This document shows positions 46,453 to 58,729 of a stretch of 64,000 nt of DNA, piece by piece. Below the pieces are notes generated by a model. It was not told the DNA's origin. It saw only the letters and a list, made by a program, of their open reading frames with translations, and made no database searches. The stretch is from Acanthacorydalis orientalis. Taxonomy: Eukaryota; Arthropoda; Insecta; Megaloptera; Corydalidae. The stretch covers positions 29,703,795 to 29,767,794 of the forward strand of contig CM068316.1 in NCBI GenBank assembly GCA_034766995.1, in the 5' to 3' direction. Each line of letters starts with the position of its first letter. Position 1 is the stretch's first letter. The translations under genes and the position numbers were made by a program.

Positions 46453-48960
46453 TTTCAATATCATTAAGCAAGTAAATTCACTGTCTTATTATTAATAAAA
46501 TATATAATACTCCGAATTAAGTTAAAAATTTTTTAGTAGTTATTTTTCAATATAAGAGAGATGATCAATAAATAACGGATAGATGCAATCATTTACTAAT
46601 AAAATTAACATTCATTTAAAGTACGTTGTTTTAAATAGAGTTGCCCCACTTTTCAATATAATTAGTTAAAATGTCTATCAAGTTAATAACTCCACAATGC
46701 AAAAGCCTTAAACGACTTTTTTGTAACGGATTTATTGATTTTTCATTAACACCCAAATATACCCCTCTTTTATCTCTTTTTACAAAATCAAATGTATATA
46801 TATATATAAACTGTTTCGAAATTTGTACTCTAATGAAAATTTTTTAAGAGTAAGTCAACAGGTTGATGCACCCAACTACCAGTATTTTTTTATTTAACCC
46901 TTAGTTTTATTTAGACTTATCTTATATAAACTTTTTGAATTTTAACAATCATTTTGTAAACAGTACTAATCTATTAAATTAAATTAGTTCGGGTGATAAT
47001 GACTAGCTACCGATGTTACCCTTAACCTTCAATATCAATCAAATTACTTCTTCGACTTTTTTAATATTTTCACCTACATTTATAAATACAGACATATCTA
47101 AATTGTTTTCATCAATTACACTATTTATTAATTTATAAAATGTCTACTGATAAATTGTTTTTTTCTGATAAAAGAAGTATCACATTATCTATCGTTTTTC
47201 AATTAATTTCTGTTTATGTTATGCTTTACAATCACAGATGTGGAATAATTACACACAATTATTCCTTCACGCATTCCGATAATGTAGCTACTATTTTTAA
47301 AACCAGTATTGTGTGTCACACACATAAAAGGATGAAATAAAATATTTTTGTAAGTACATTAGAAACTATAACAATAAAACTGTCATCATCAATGCCTAAA
47401 ATCATTTATATTAAAAATAATATACATAACATATATACTGACTCTGTAGTAAAAGTATTTCCTTTTAATTTTTCTCTGAACATAGAGTTATATTGTGTAT
47501 ACCTACATATTATTTTCAAACTTCAATCTATAAAACAAGAGATATGAATACTAATGCAGTTATATACGAAATAAAAATTTATTTCCCAATGTTTTTTAAG
47601 ATTGTTTGGTAATGATAAAATACCATTTGAGGACCAATATATTTTAATAAAGATCTGTCATGTCAGATTTTTGAACAAATAACTATTCAATAATATTTCT
47701 ATAACAAATAGTGTTTTTGTTTTAAACTACATAATCTTCATTTCATTTTTAAAGCACATAATTTACATTTTATAAATTATAAATTATACATTTGTAATAT
47801 TACATTGAATTTTATTCTTTCTTGTTATCGTTCGATACTCGATTTTATTTTATTTTAATTGTAAACGACTACGTATACTTACTCAGAAATAGCTCATGCA
47901 CTACAAAACGCACAGAAATGATTTTTATACTACCACCTAATATCACATAGAAAAAATTTTAGAAAAACCTCTCAATTTATGTCTAAACACGATCTGGTTG
48001 AATGTTTTTAGACCTTAGTGTTTACTTCTCTTTCAATCTACGCAAAATCAATAGACTTTAGCTCAAAGAAACGTGAGTATTTTATATTTCGTTAGTTCTT
48101 ATCATATATGTTACATAATGGAATAAAGAGTTGAATAATCTATACACTATTTATTATATATAATAATTATCCATCATAATAGTGTAAAAGAGCTACGCCC
48201 GTATTAAAAACTGTATGATATAAAAATAAAACAATTCATTTCTAATTATTTCCCTCCTTTGTGACAAATTTAACAATAACCCAAGACTCAATTTTTTTGT
48301 TGTGATTATTGAAAGCATAAAATATGAAATGCATTTTCGCGCAATATTAAATTATAATTACAATTGTAACTTCTTCAGTTTTCTTTGATTCGTTAGAAAT
48401 AAAAAGTAACGTATATAAAGTGCCTTTTTGAACTTAATAAATGATTATACTCTGTGTTAATATGATCCTACTTAGTGTATAAATCATATTTAATAGTAAA
48501 TTGAAATATTTTGCAATAAATAACTAATTATTGAAATATTTTCTATATAATTAATTCTTACAATTCTTCTTTCACAAATAAACCATAGAAAAAATACTTG
48601 CGTTTAAAGATTCAATGGTATCAATTGGATATTAATTCATTTCATAATAATGTATAGAACATATTTGAATTTCGAGATTTAAATATATACATGTATTTAG
48701 ATCAAAAAAATATTATTATTATAATTTTCAGAGCCGAAATTGGTTTCTGTCTTCAAATAAGATAGTTGTCGAGTAGATTTTAATGTAATTTTCCATAGTC
48801 GTGTCAATGTAGATTAGATAATTTGTAAAATGTATCCCTTTAATATATACCGCTAGTTAATATTTTCCGTAGTTAACATTTATCCCTAAAATACTTAAAT
48901 ACCTCAATAATATCACTATTCTGTACATGAATATTTTTTGTAAACAATTTAAGTAATTGT
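46451..48960. other. SCYL2 last intron, no other feature
   Basis: AT-rich intron sequence between 45839 and 49200. The open frame at 47140-47340 is AT-driven and has no recognisable motif or splice sites. Nothing else is seen apart from short TA runs. Confidence 0.5.
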
Positions 48961-49072
48961 GTATATATATATATATATATATGAAACCTATCGTAAGTAA
49001 ACTATCCTTTTACCAATTTCGGCTTTGAAAACAAATATTTTAAATACTCAATATGTAAATCGTTCAAATTAC

Positions 49073-49134
49073 CGCCTGATTGCCATGTCACGCCGGCACC
49101 AATTTTCATTGGATCATTCATCTGCGGGGGCTGT
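49073..49134 (-). CDS. Minus-strand exon-like island, identity unknown
   Basis: On the minus strand a good acceptor (ttactggtctgcgtatacttcag) precedes 62 nt that end at CAGGCG|GTAATT, a good donor. Only one frame is open: QPPQMNDPMKIGAGVTWQSG. It is clearly GC-richer than its surroundings. It lies antisense to the last SCYL2 intron, 65 bp from the last exon. It may belong to a gene on the opposite strand or be an inverted duplication. On the plus strand the same island reads MSRRHQFSLDHSSAGAV then stop, without an acceptor. I do not recognise it. Confidence 0.3.
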
Positions 49135-49199
49135 CTGAAGTATACGCAGACCAGTAACAACACAAATTTTAATCACTAATCAATTTATTAATGTTCCAG

Positions 49200-49226
49200 T
49201 ACTCTTTGTTCGCCGGGCGAGATTGA
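49200..49226 (+). CDS. SCYL2: SCYL2 terminal exon (likely C-terminus)
   Basis: Acceptor ttattaatgttccag|TAC. Entry is in phase 0 from the 45839 donor, giving QQLGSGM-YSLFAGRD and stop TGA at 49224-49226. The GC-rich codons stop where the frame stops, and AATAAA follows about 155 nt later. I prefer this as the main C-terminus because the donor at 45840 is strong and the peptide is compact, but the exon at 46119 and read-through to 45953 are competing ends. Other frames are also open from the same acceptor (one runs on for about 39 codons). Confidence 0.55.
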   Translation, partial: YSLFAGRD

Positions 49227-49400
49227 ATGTAAAAACAGACTCTGAATTATACGTCACAAGTGATAGTTTATTATTAGTGAATAATATTTTATTACAATTT
49301 TATTTGAATTTCTTTTTATGACGTATAATTATGGACAGTAATAAGGACATCGTGTGACAATCAAGGTAGGCACTGTTATAATAAAGCAACAGTGCTTATA
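49227..49400 (+). other. Probable SCYL2 3' untranslated region
   Basis: Between the stop at 49226 and a point about 15 nt beyond AATAAA (49380-49385). The downstream sequence has a T/G element (atcaggtttgcag). The exact cleavage site is not known. Confidence 0.45.
49380..49385 (+). promoter_or_regulatory. Polyadenylation signal AATAAA
   Basis: AATAAA within ttataataaagcaacag, about 155 nt downstream of the likely SCYL2 stop codon. Confidence 0.45.
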
Positions 49401-49507
49401 CATCAGGTTTGCAGCCATGACGTGATTGAGATCAATTTAACATTCATTATTAATGTTTTCAAATCAAACGTTATATATACATACATTCATACATACATAC
49501 ATATATT

Positions 49508-49509
<2 letters not shown>

Positions 49510-49552
<43 letters not shown>
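49510..49552. repeat. (TA)n microsatellite
   Basis: About 43 bp of TA flanked on the left by catacattcatacatacata. Confidence 0.95.
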
Positions 49553-49559
<7 letters not shown>

Positions 49560-50040
49560 TATATTCTACAATATATAGTCTCTTGAAATGTTTTATTTCA
49601 TTTTTTAACCAATCAAAAAGTTTATTAAAAATAAATATGTCCCTACATTAAATTAATAAATAATATTCCACAATATAATTCTAGCGCTGTTCCTGAATTC
49701 ACTTTCACAAATGAATTTTTCACTAGAATTTGTTATAATATTTTCTGTGTAAAAGCAGACATTAACTCAAAAAAAATTATTTTAAAGTAAAAAAAGTACA
49801 TTTTACCCATCACGTTAAACACAATACGGAGAAAGCACATTTCAACGTACATATTCATGCGCGATACTGTGATTAAATTATAAAGCATAAGAAAATGCAA
49901 CATTACATCGTTACGTTTTTATGAATTCTAATAATTATAAATATTTACAAGAAAAATTTATTTGTTTCATTTGATATTCTGTAAATTTTAATTACTCCAA
50001 ATTTCACTTTTCGAAGAGACTGTATATGAAAACTAATAAC
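49560..50040. other. Intergenic, nothing recognised
   Basis: AT-rich sequence downstream of SCYL2 with no coding or repeat feature recognised. Confidence 0.5.
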
Positions 50041-50065
50041 TATATATAGAGAAAGAAAGAGAGAG

Positions 50066-50276
50066 GGTGATTCAATTTAGGCTTACACATGAAAGTATTA
50101 AAAAAAATCGCAAAAATTAAAAAAAAAACCTTTTATTTTTTATTTTGTATTTTCGTTCAATTATATTTTAGTATTGAAATTAAAACTAAATTAGTATTGA
50201 AATTGAAACTAAAACTAAATAAAAAAATCAAATCTTTTTTTTAATACCTTCATGTGGAAAACTAACTTGAATCAGC
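50066..50276. mobile_element. MITE copy 3
   Basis: About 211 bp. The left end ggtgattcaatttaggctta (then cacatgaaagtattaaaaaa) is inverted at the right end (ttttttttaataccttcatg, then tggaaaactaacttgaatca). The right end runs straight into a (TA)n tract and the left is preceded by tatatatagagaaagaaaga. A 20 bp internal direct repeat (ttagtattgaaattaaaact / ttagtattgaaattgaaact) lies in the middle. Same family as 5533-5738 and 16201-16325. Confidence 0.8.
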
Positions 50277-50279
<3 letters not shown>

Positions 50280-50335
<56 letters not shown>

Positions 50336-50450
50336 TACACACACACACACATATATATATATATACACACACATATAAATATACACATACATATATACAT
50401 ACATATGTATGTACACATTTTCATATATGTATATATATATAATGTGTGTA
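50280..50450. repeat. Compound (TA)n/(CA)n/(CATA)n microsatellite
   Basis: TA run at 50280-50332, then cacacacaca, TA, acacac, and catacata variants. Minus-strand frames here are repeat artefacts. Confidence 0.95.
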
Positions 50451-50905
50451 TGTATGTATGTACATATAACAAATATTTTATTTTCAGCATTCGCACTTAA
50501 TTTATCTAATTCTACACACATTATTTTATATACTAGTTTTGAACAAACTTAATTATATATGCAATTTCAACCTTCACCTCTCAAATAATATCTCAATAGC
50601 ATCACCTCTGCTTCATAAATCACATGTCTCGATATTTTTATATGAAATGATTTAATTGAAATATTATTAAATCATAATATGCTAATAGTGAAGTAATTTT
50701 TTAATATATATTTACAAAAATCATAAGTTATTGAAACCAAGACAAACGGTTATTTTATAATTGATAATATTGTATAGCTACTAATTATTTTTCAATTAAA
50801 CACTATATAACAATTAAGTATCTAGCATATCTTAAATGTTAAATAGGATCGATTTAATATAATTAATAACTCACGTGTTTTTCCATTCGTGCTAAAACTG
50901 AATTT

Positions 50906-50943
50906 ATATATATATTTATATATATATATATATATATAATATT

Positions 50944-50983
<40 letters not shown>
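50906..50983. repeat. (TA)n microsatellite with attta interruptions
   Basis: About 78 bp of TA with several tttatata interruptions. Confidence 0.9.
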
Positions 50984-50987
<4 letters not shown>

Positions 50988-50989
50988 TA

Positions 50990-52170
50990 TTGAATCCATA
51001 TATATTCTTCATTTTAATTCATCACCAATTTCAATTGTTTGCTTTATCATATTCAAATGACACTTAATCTTATAAAATAAATACATTTTAATAGAGGTGT
51101 AATAAGAAATTATTAAAATAAAGAAATAAAATGGCCTTCATACTTGCGAAATAAATCTAGCTCTATAAATAAAATAATAATATTTTATTTACAATAAATT
51201 AATATATTGAATTTAATTACCAGATAAGTCTGAGTTGATTAGTAACTGTTGAAGTGTAATTAAGCTAAATTGACTCTCTTGAAAAAATCAAGCACTGAGT
51301 CAATGACAATCATAATTTAACACTATAACCATAGTCACGTACATAAATGAATTAAAATTTCAAGCATCGCAAAATCTTATTTTTCGCTGGTTTCTTGATG
51401 AAAATTATGATATTTCGTACACAAGCGTATTAAAAACAACCAATAGTAAATTATTGGACATTTAAATAAAAATTTGTAATGTTTAGGATGCTAATTCGTT
51501 TATGAAGTTAAACTAATACATTGACATTCTTTGTACTGTTAAGAAATTATGAAGGGTATTTTTCTACATTTTTATGCTTCATTATATACCATGAATGCCA
51601 AATTGAGTTCATCTACTATTTATTACATTTTTATTTTGTTTTTACCACTGACATAGCACTTAAAACAGTATGTAACCATGTATATTGGTTTGAAAGGCAT
51701 AGTTGTCAATTTTAAATAAATTATATAAATTCAACATTAATTTTATAAAAGAAAAAAAAAACAAAAACGAAACAAAAAATATAATTAACATAATCGTTTA
51801 CTCATTATATAACGAAGATCAGATGCTATATAAAAACTAACTTAAGGTTTACAGATAATTAGGCACTAATTAAAGTAACATATAAATATATAAAAAATAC
51901 GTGTGGTAGTTCACAGAATCCGCACGTTCGAAGTGAAACATCTTTTGATTGGTAGCATTATGACTTAAACTTACTAGGTTTTTTCATAACTGAAAGATGA
52001 ATATAATATATATCGGTAAAAGGTACAACTGAATTAGAAGAATTAATTTATAAAAATTAAAAAAAGTAATTTTATATTATCAAAGTACGTTTTATGTTTT
52101 CGATTTACATATTTTCGTTATTGTTACTTTATACGTCATTGTCATTTCGTTCAGTTACAGCGTGTAGAGG
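50990..52170. other. Intergenic, nothing recognised
   Basis: AT-rich. The open frame at 51521-51715 is hydrophobic and AT-driven with no motif. No splice-bounded island is seen. Confidence 0.45.
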
Positions 52171-52288
52171 AAAATTCTCTAAAAAATAGCTTTGAGATAG
52201 CTGAAATAAGTTAAAAATGGCTTAAATTCCCATTTTTCGAGGTAACTTTCGAACGTGGCATCGATGGTAGTTTCATATCTTGTCGTCG

Positions 52289-52411
52289 GTTCGTTTGTGC
52301 GTTGTGTCACTTTCGTTGTATTTCACAAACAAAATTACCATTCGGCTTTCGCGTTTTATCCCCTGTGCGTGGGGGGTCACTTTCGTTGCATTTTCTTTAC
52401 GAACGAAATTA
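52289..52411. repeat. Diverged two-copy tandem repeat in a GC-richer block
   Basis: tgtgcgttgtgtcactttcg (then ttgtatttcacaaacaaaatta) at about 52294-52335 recurs as tgtgcgtggggggtcacttt (then cgttgcattttc...gaaatta) at about 52362-52411. Period about 70 bp. The block (52180-52440) is GC-richer than its surroundings but has no sustained frame. It may be a decayed element or a regulatory or non-coding exon. Confidence 0.55.
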
Positions 52412-53379
52412 TAACTGATGTTTTATGACGCACAACGACTTAAAAATAATTTCACTTCAAACATTAAAGCCTAACATTCCTAATTTTAATTATTACAATT
52501 TACAAAGTAGGGCATTTATAGTTTTCATACTTTTCTTCAACCAATTCAGTTCAGCTGAGTTTATCTCTACCCATTATAATTTAGCCGAAATTCTTACAGA
52601 GAACACTGAATTATCAATCGATTGAAGATAGCCAATAATTCTTTTCGGGATAATTTTTATCATACTTAATTTTAAATTTTCTTTCAATACTTCTATGCAT
52701 TTAAATTTAAAAAATAAATTTTCCTTCTATTGATTTACGTATACTTTTCATTTATTACTAAATAACTACCATATTTCATTGCTCACTTTTTTTCAAAAAA
52801 AAAAATAAAACAGCTCAATACAAAATTGTCTCTAGCACAAACATTTAGTACAAAATACTCGTTTTTGAAATCTATTCTATGTTTTATAAACATTTCGAGA
52901 AACATATTTTGTCAATATTAAATATGATTTTCATATCTTTTTTAATAGCATCGATGAGTTTTAGGATCGATACGTTGAATAATTTATCAAGATAAATGAT
53001 AAGTTTGAGTTAAGAAAGCAGTGCATAAATTCTTATCCACTTAACATTATCTTCACCGCTAAATAAAGTTTTTAACTCATTTCTTGTTGATTGAATTGAA
53101 TTTTGTTAAATTTTTAACATGTCATTAGAAACCACATGAATTAAGGAGGTAATTATCTTGTACAAATCGTAATATAATTATACTTCACTAAAATTTCACA
53201 TTCATATATATTTATTTCGATTTTTTATATGTTATAGTATTACTTTGGTAAAATGCGAAGAGAAAATACTCATATCTGAAATAAAGCATATATTGCATTT
53301 GACACATTTAATAATGTAACGTTTTTTTAAAAAAAAATCATACATTAAATTACTGTATTTAACTTTCGAATATATTAGA

Positions 53380-53450
53380 TATATATATATATCTTTATAT
53401 ATATCTTTATTAGATATATATATCTTTATATATATATATATAAAGATATA
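53380..53450. repeat. Degenerate (TA)n with repeated tatctttata
   Basis: The words atatatctttat and ttagatatatatat alternate. The right half (atctttatatatatatataaagat) is a perfect inverted repeat. Confidence 0.8.
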
Positions 53451-53982
53451 AATTCAGAGTATGTTCAGTTGTATACAATATTTACGTACAATTTTCCAAA
53501 TATAATTGATGCTTGATTAACGAATAACTTTATCTTACGGATTAAGAGTTTACGCCAAATAAAGTGCAGTATTGATATACGATTATTTAGTTTTTATTTT
53601 TCTTGGTTCTTATAAAAAATAATATACATTCAGATTATAATGTTATCAATTTATATTGACAACTTAACAATCTGAATGTATACAATTTCCTCTAAGAAGA
53701 ACCAACATGTATACTTATTAAACAACTGATCCATATTTTTTATACGACGAAGAACACCCCCATACAATCTAATACCTCCTTACAACATACATTAATTTAC
53801 ACTTTTAATTTGTATCTCAATAAGAATAAATATTTTTTAAAGAAGAATAACAATTTGTAATGTTTAGACGATTTTCATTATCTTAAAATGTTTAAATCTA
53901 ATGATGAAATATGTTTCTTATACGTACAGCTATTTTTCTATTAAACATTTTAAATATTTGTTTATATAGTAGTAAATAGTAG

Positions 53983-54092
53983 TTTATAAAGTAGGAAATA
54001 TAATATTAAATAGAGATTTTTTATGCTATATATATATATATATATAGCATAAAAAAACCTCCATATAATATTATATTTCCTACTTTATAAAG
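53983..54092. repeat. Near-perfect palindrome with (TA)n loop
   Basis: The left arm tttataaagtaggaaatata, then atattaaatagagatttttt and atgctata, is inverted in the right arm (tatagcataaaaaaacctcc, then atataatattatatttccta and ctttataaa). Arms of about 50 bp have few mismatches and meet at a short TA run. It is hairpin-forming and may be a small MITE or a foldback. The word agtagtaaatagtagtttataaagtag at the left edge has extra short repeats. Confidence 0.85.
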
Positions 54093-55220
54093 AACATTGT
54101 ACACAATAGAAAGTGACTACATCCATATGTAGTCATAAAGTAGCATTATTAACAATGCGTGCAGCAACCATAGAAAAGAACAAAAGCCTTACTGAACGAA
54201 CTTATACTGAATTATATCCTGTAATAATAATATTTTATTCAATTATTGTCTAAAAAATAATGTGTGTAGGGTAGATAATTTAAATGAATGCATTCGTTCT
54301 TATAATTTATATATATTGCTTTCAAAAATCGTTACACGTGTTTCTTGTACACGTGTTAAATATATAATCATGTCTTGAATCATATCCTTCGCCTTGTATA
54401 TAATAATCCTCGACAATCGTCTTTTGAACGTTTACTATAATTAAACAAAATACATATTTTTCATATTGTAAAATTATATAATTATATATCATAAGAATTT
54501 TAAATTTTGAAATATAATTATGTTCAAATTGATTTAAAATTCAATAGTTTATTGATTAAGAAATAAATATATATATATAATTACTCGTCTTCGATGTGAC
54601 GATGTTGAAAACACCAATCATTACATTTATGAGCTAATTTAAGTTGCTTCATTATTTTCTTCCAATGGTTGTGCTATTTGCTCAATGTTTCACGAAAAGC
54701 CCCCTTCCCTTAAAAAAATGAATAACTAATAAAAAAAGTTTCTCTTTATACCAACAGAAAATGTTTAATACCGGGGCTACATTACAAATGTTATATTAAA
54801 TATGTCTTTATTAATGTTCGTCGTATGACAATCCTTAAGTCGTTTCTATTAAATATACTTGCACGAAACGTTCGAAAACTATTTCTTACTATATCAAGTT
54901 TCACTATAAGTCGTGTTCTATCAATTTAAAATTACCATTTAAAAAATAATTGCCGAATATGACGAAAATGTATTTTCAAGTAACTTCAAAGAATCCATTC
55001 ATATTTAGAGCACTATTATCAAAGTTTGTACTTTCATAAATTTTAGTAGTCGCCAAACTCTCAGCCATTAAATTATATATTATTCTATTCTATACAATAA
55101 TTTACATTGTAATGTATATATTAAGCCTTCAATAAAATTTACTGAATATTTTCTTCCTTCTATATAATTCATTCTTTAGTAAGGATTTTCAAATATTCAA
55201 ATTACTGAAACGACTGAATA
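54093..55220. other. Intergenic, nothing recognised
   Basis: AT-rich. A slightly GC-richer patch at about 54580-54715 (tcgtcttcgatgtgacgatg ... aaaagcccccttccc) has no open frame or splice pair that I trust. Confidence 0.45.
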
Positions 55221-55221
55221 C

Positions 55222-55223
<2 letters not shown>

Positions 55224-55289
<66 letters not shown>
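55224..55289. repeat. (TA)n microsatellite
   Basis: About 66 bp of uninterrupted TA dinucleotide. Confidence 0.95.
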
Positions 55290-55292
<3 letters not shown>

Positions 55293-55958
55293 TTGATGTC
55301 TTTATTCCTTACTGTTCTTCATACGTTCAAACAGAACGTAAATATTATTTTTTTAATTTCATAACAAACTTTTATTAAAATTTTTCCAAAAATGTGTAAT
55401 ACTATTATAATTACTCTAAATCAAATTACCACTAACTTGCAATCTCTGTTATTTATACAGAACTAGTTTTATCCGATGGAAGAAACAGAGACAGATAATC
55501 AAAATAATAACTTTTTCTTACAGTAACACGTTTTTTGATTTTCTCTTATACATTTATAAAAATTAATATTTTATAAAAAGAACTAACTCCAAAAAATTAT
55601 CAAAAATTTTCACTTTCTTTTTGTACAATTGATTAAGAAAAGTTAGCATTGATATTCTTAGAAAATATCTCATACATCTATTCTTAAACAATATTAAACT
55701 GTTCATATTTGTTTCTGAATCAAATTCATTTGTAACCAAACTCGAAATGTTTCAATTTCTTACATGCAAATTTTCTATTTCCTTACTGATAATATATAAA
55801 ATAACTTCATAAATAAAAATACCCTATGTAATAAATTTCTATAAAGTGGATTAGTTAAAAACTTGAGGTTTACTTATCTATTTCTTATGAACTTTATCTC
55901 CAATATTCAAATAATTTTTGTAAATATTTGAATATACTTACTTTTTAAACTTTTATGG

Positions 55959-55961
<3 letters not shown>

Positions 55962-56005
<44 letters not shown>
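55962..56005. repeat. (TA)n microsatellite
   Basis: About 44 bp of TA dinucleotide. Confidence 0.95.
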
Positions 56006-56006
<1 letters not shown>

Positions 56007-56009
56007 CTA

Positions 56010-58160
56010 TACAACCTTTCATTTTCTCTCTAATCTTGGATTTATGTGATCTATTTAACTGTCACTTTTGTATAGACTCCTTAAAATTGTAATAGAACTG
56101 TTATATGTAATATTTGTTATTCGTCTATTATATTCGTAATGTTTATATATAAATGGAATAATTAAATGTACATGTAAAAAGTACATCCTTTGACAAATCC
56201 TGATCTTATTTTAAAATTATAAACCGTAATATTAAAATTAAATTGGTTTATTAATATATGTTAGTGTATATTTAAACTAAATGAAGTTTTATTTTCAATA
56301 ATTTTATATTTTACATAATATATAATACAAGCTAGTGCTATGTACTTAATGAATGGTATCTTTAAGTTTACTTTGAAATCAATACACTTTCAATAAAAAA
56401 TAAATAAATCTGCAATAATTGCACAGTATTTCAATATATAATAAATATACTTACTGGAATGATGTTTGGGAAATAAACTTAGATACATAGTTTTTATTTT
56501 CATTAATCAATTGTTATAAAAGGTATTTGTTGTTAATATATTATAAATGTCTCTGCCTTCTTAAAAGTTATATTCGGCATAAATCTTCAATGTAAAAGTC
56601 TTAATAACATTGTTAAAAAATAAAAGTTTAAATGTAATAATAAAAATTTGGCAGTTTGGTTCTTTACTCTCTACATACTCGAAAATGAGTAAAAACGACC
56701 GCTATCTAATGTCGCGGGTTCGACTTTAGATATTTCAATTAATGTAATTCTATTAAAAACCCAACTACCAAATTCAGATTATTTAATTGTGAATAAATAA
56801 TAATATTGATAATAATATATCGTATAGCACGACTACAGTACTGAGTACACATCATCAATTAATTAAATATAAGTCGTAAACATAAGTTATTCGTGTCCAT
56901 ATATGTATGTCATATATTATCTTTACATCAGTTGTAATAATAATATTGTGGTATTTTAATGTTATCTACGGAATCGTTTGTATATGTGTGAAATTATTGA
57001 AGCGGGTAATCATGAAACATTAAAAAATGATATACAAATTCACATAAAAACATGTCAATCTCTTACACCTTTGCACTTACTCGAAAACAAAACCACTGAA
57101 ACTAAATATCATATATTTTTCTATATTTCATTTGCAGCGCACTTATTACCTTACTCTACTGGTAAATAGGAAAATTATTTTTATGTTTATTATATTTATA
57201 TTAAGAGGACATCTGTTTTATGAGTTAAATCAGTACACTGATAGACAAAAAAATACAATATTTTATAAAGTAAATGAAAATTTCAAAATTTTTTTTTAAT
57301 TCATTTCTTATGATTCTAGTAGTAATTATCTCTATTATATATATATATATATATATAAGAACAATATTACAACTTTCTTTAACTACTATTTACTTATTAA
57401 TTCAAAAAATTACAGTTCCTTAACATAAAAATATATACATTTAAGATAAATATTTAACTTATAAAAACAAAATTTGGAAAAAGATGAATAAATTGAACTT
57501 TAAATTTATATTTTTTAGTGTCAAGTGTAATGAAATTGAGCCAATTTCTTTCAATTTCTTAAAAAAGTGATTAAATACATCATTAATAGCAATTCCTTAA
57601 TTTGTTTACAATATTACCAAAAGTACTACCAACTAAACAAATTTCATGAAATCTATATTCAAATATTTTATTTAATTTAAATAAAATTATAGTGCAATAC
57701 AAAACACTTGATTAATGACATTGTAAATAATTAGCAATATTTTATTTTGTTAAATGAATTATTTTTATAGAATAACGTTTTTGGAATTACATTTTTTATA
57801 GTAAACTAAACTAGGCATCATAAAACTTTGTTTATAAACCAAATCTGGGACATGAAATTTTATAGTGAGTCTTGGGATACTTTCAAGTTATCAATGAGCT
57901 GCTTGTCAAACATTCTTATTTACCATTTTTGTAATTAATTCAATGAGATAATCTACATTACTCTCCACAGTTCTTTTTCTCATTTAACTCTTTAATTACA
58001 ACATATATTATTTTTATTAAAAGAAGAAGAAAGTGATAAACATTTGTTTTAAACCCATGAACTTGATATTAATATATATCTACTTACATATTTACGCGTT
58101 ATAATAAATAAACTAACCAGTACACAAATAAAAGATATTAGAACAAATAACAAAAATGAC
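56010..58160. other. Intergenic, nothing firm
   Basis: AT-rich. A 63-codon open frame (56978-57169) contains ttctatatttcatttgcag followed 24 nt later by GTAAAT, a splice-like pair with no supporting context. A gggttcgac word near 56716 looks like a tRNA T-loop but no cloverleaf can be drawn. A short TA run lies at 57338-57358. Confidence 0.4.
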
Positions 58161-58166
58161 AATATG

Positions 58167-58255
58167 CTAGTACAAATTTATTCGCGGCAACTTTCTACTA
58201 TATTTGTATTTCTCGGGCAAAATATTTTTGAAGAAGAAAATGTTCACGGCGACGC
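58167..58255 (-). CDS. Possible minus-strand terminal exon, unknown gene
   Basis: On the minus strand the acceptor tttgttattctcataacag precedes a GC-richer segment. With two leading bases completing an upstream codon, it reads VAVNIFFFKNILPEKYKYSR, then KLPRINLY and a stop. A second frame gives RREHFLLQKYFAREIQI then stop. Upstream of the acceptor the first frame is closed, as expected for an intron. I do not recognise either peptide, and no partner exon is evident. Confidence 0.2.
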
Positions 58256-58566
58256 CTGTTATGAGAATAACAAACTATAAAAAATAAGTTATGTAAAACG
58301 TTAACGCGATTTAAATTATTTTGATTGTAGTAGTTGAAGTAACATACTGGGTCAGACTTAACGAAGCTAGTATTCAGGAATTAGTTATTTTTTCAAACAA
58401 TACTCCAAGAAGAATACTGAAAAAAGTAAAATTCTCTAAAAGAACCAAATTATAAAATTATTTCTCAACATATAATGCACACGAATGTGACTAGTATTGA
58501 CGAAAATTTAATAATTGCACATAATTCAACAATTTGAATAGATCTCGGTGTTTATTATTAAATTAG

Positions 58567-58729
<163 letters not shown>

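Noticed and set aside
56640..56735. tRNA-like T-loop word gggttcgac with a possible ttggcagtttgg A-box upstream
   Set aside because: No acceptor stem, D-arm or anticodon arm can be formed; at most a very degraded tRNA-derived SINE.
57114..57165. Acceptor ttctatatttcatttgcag and GTAAAT donor 24 nt apart
   Set aside because: Lies in intergenic DNA past the gene end, with no partner exons.
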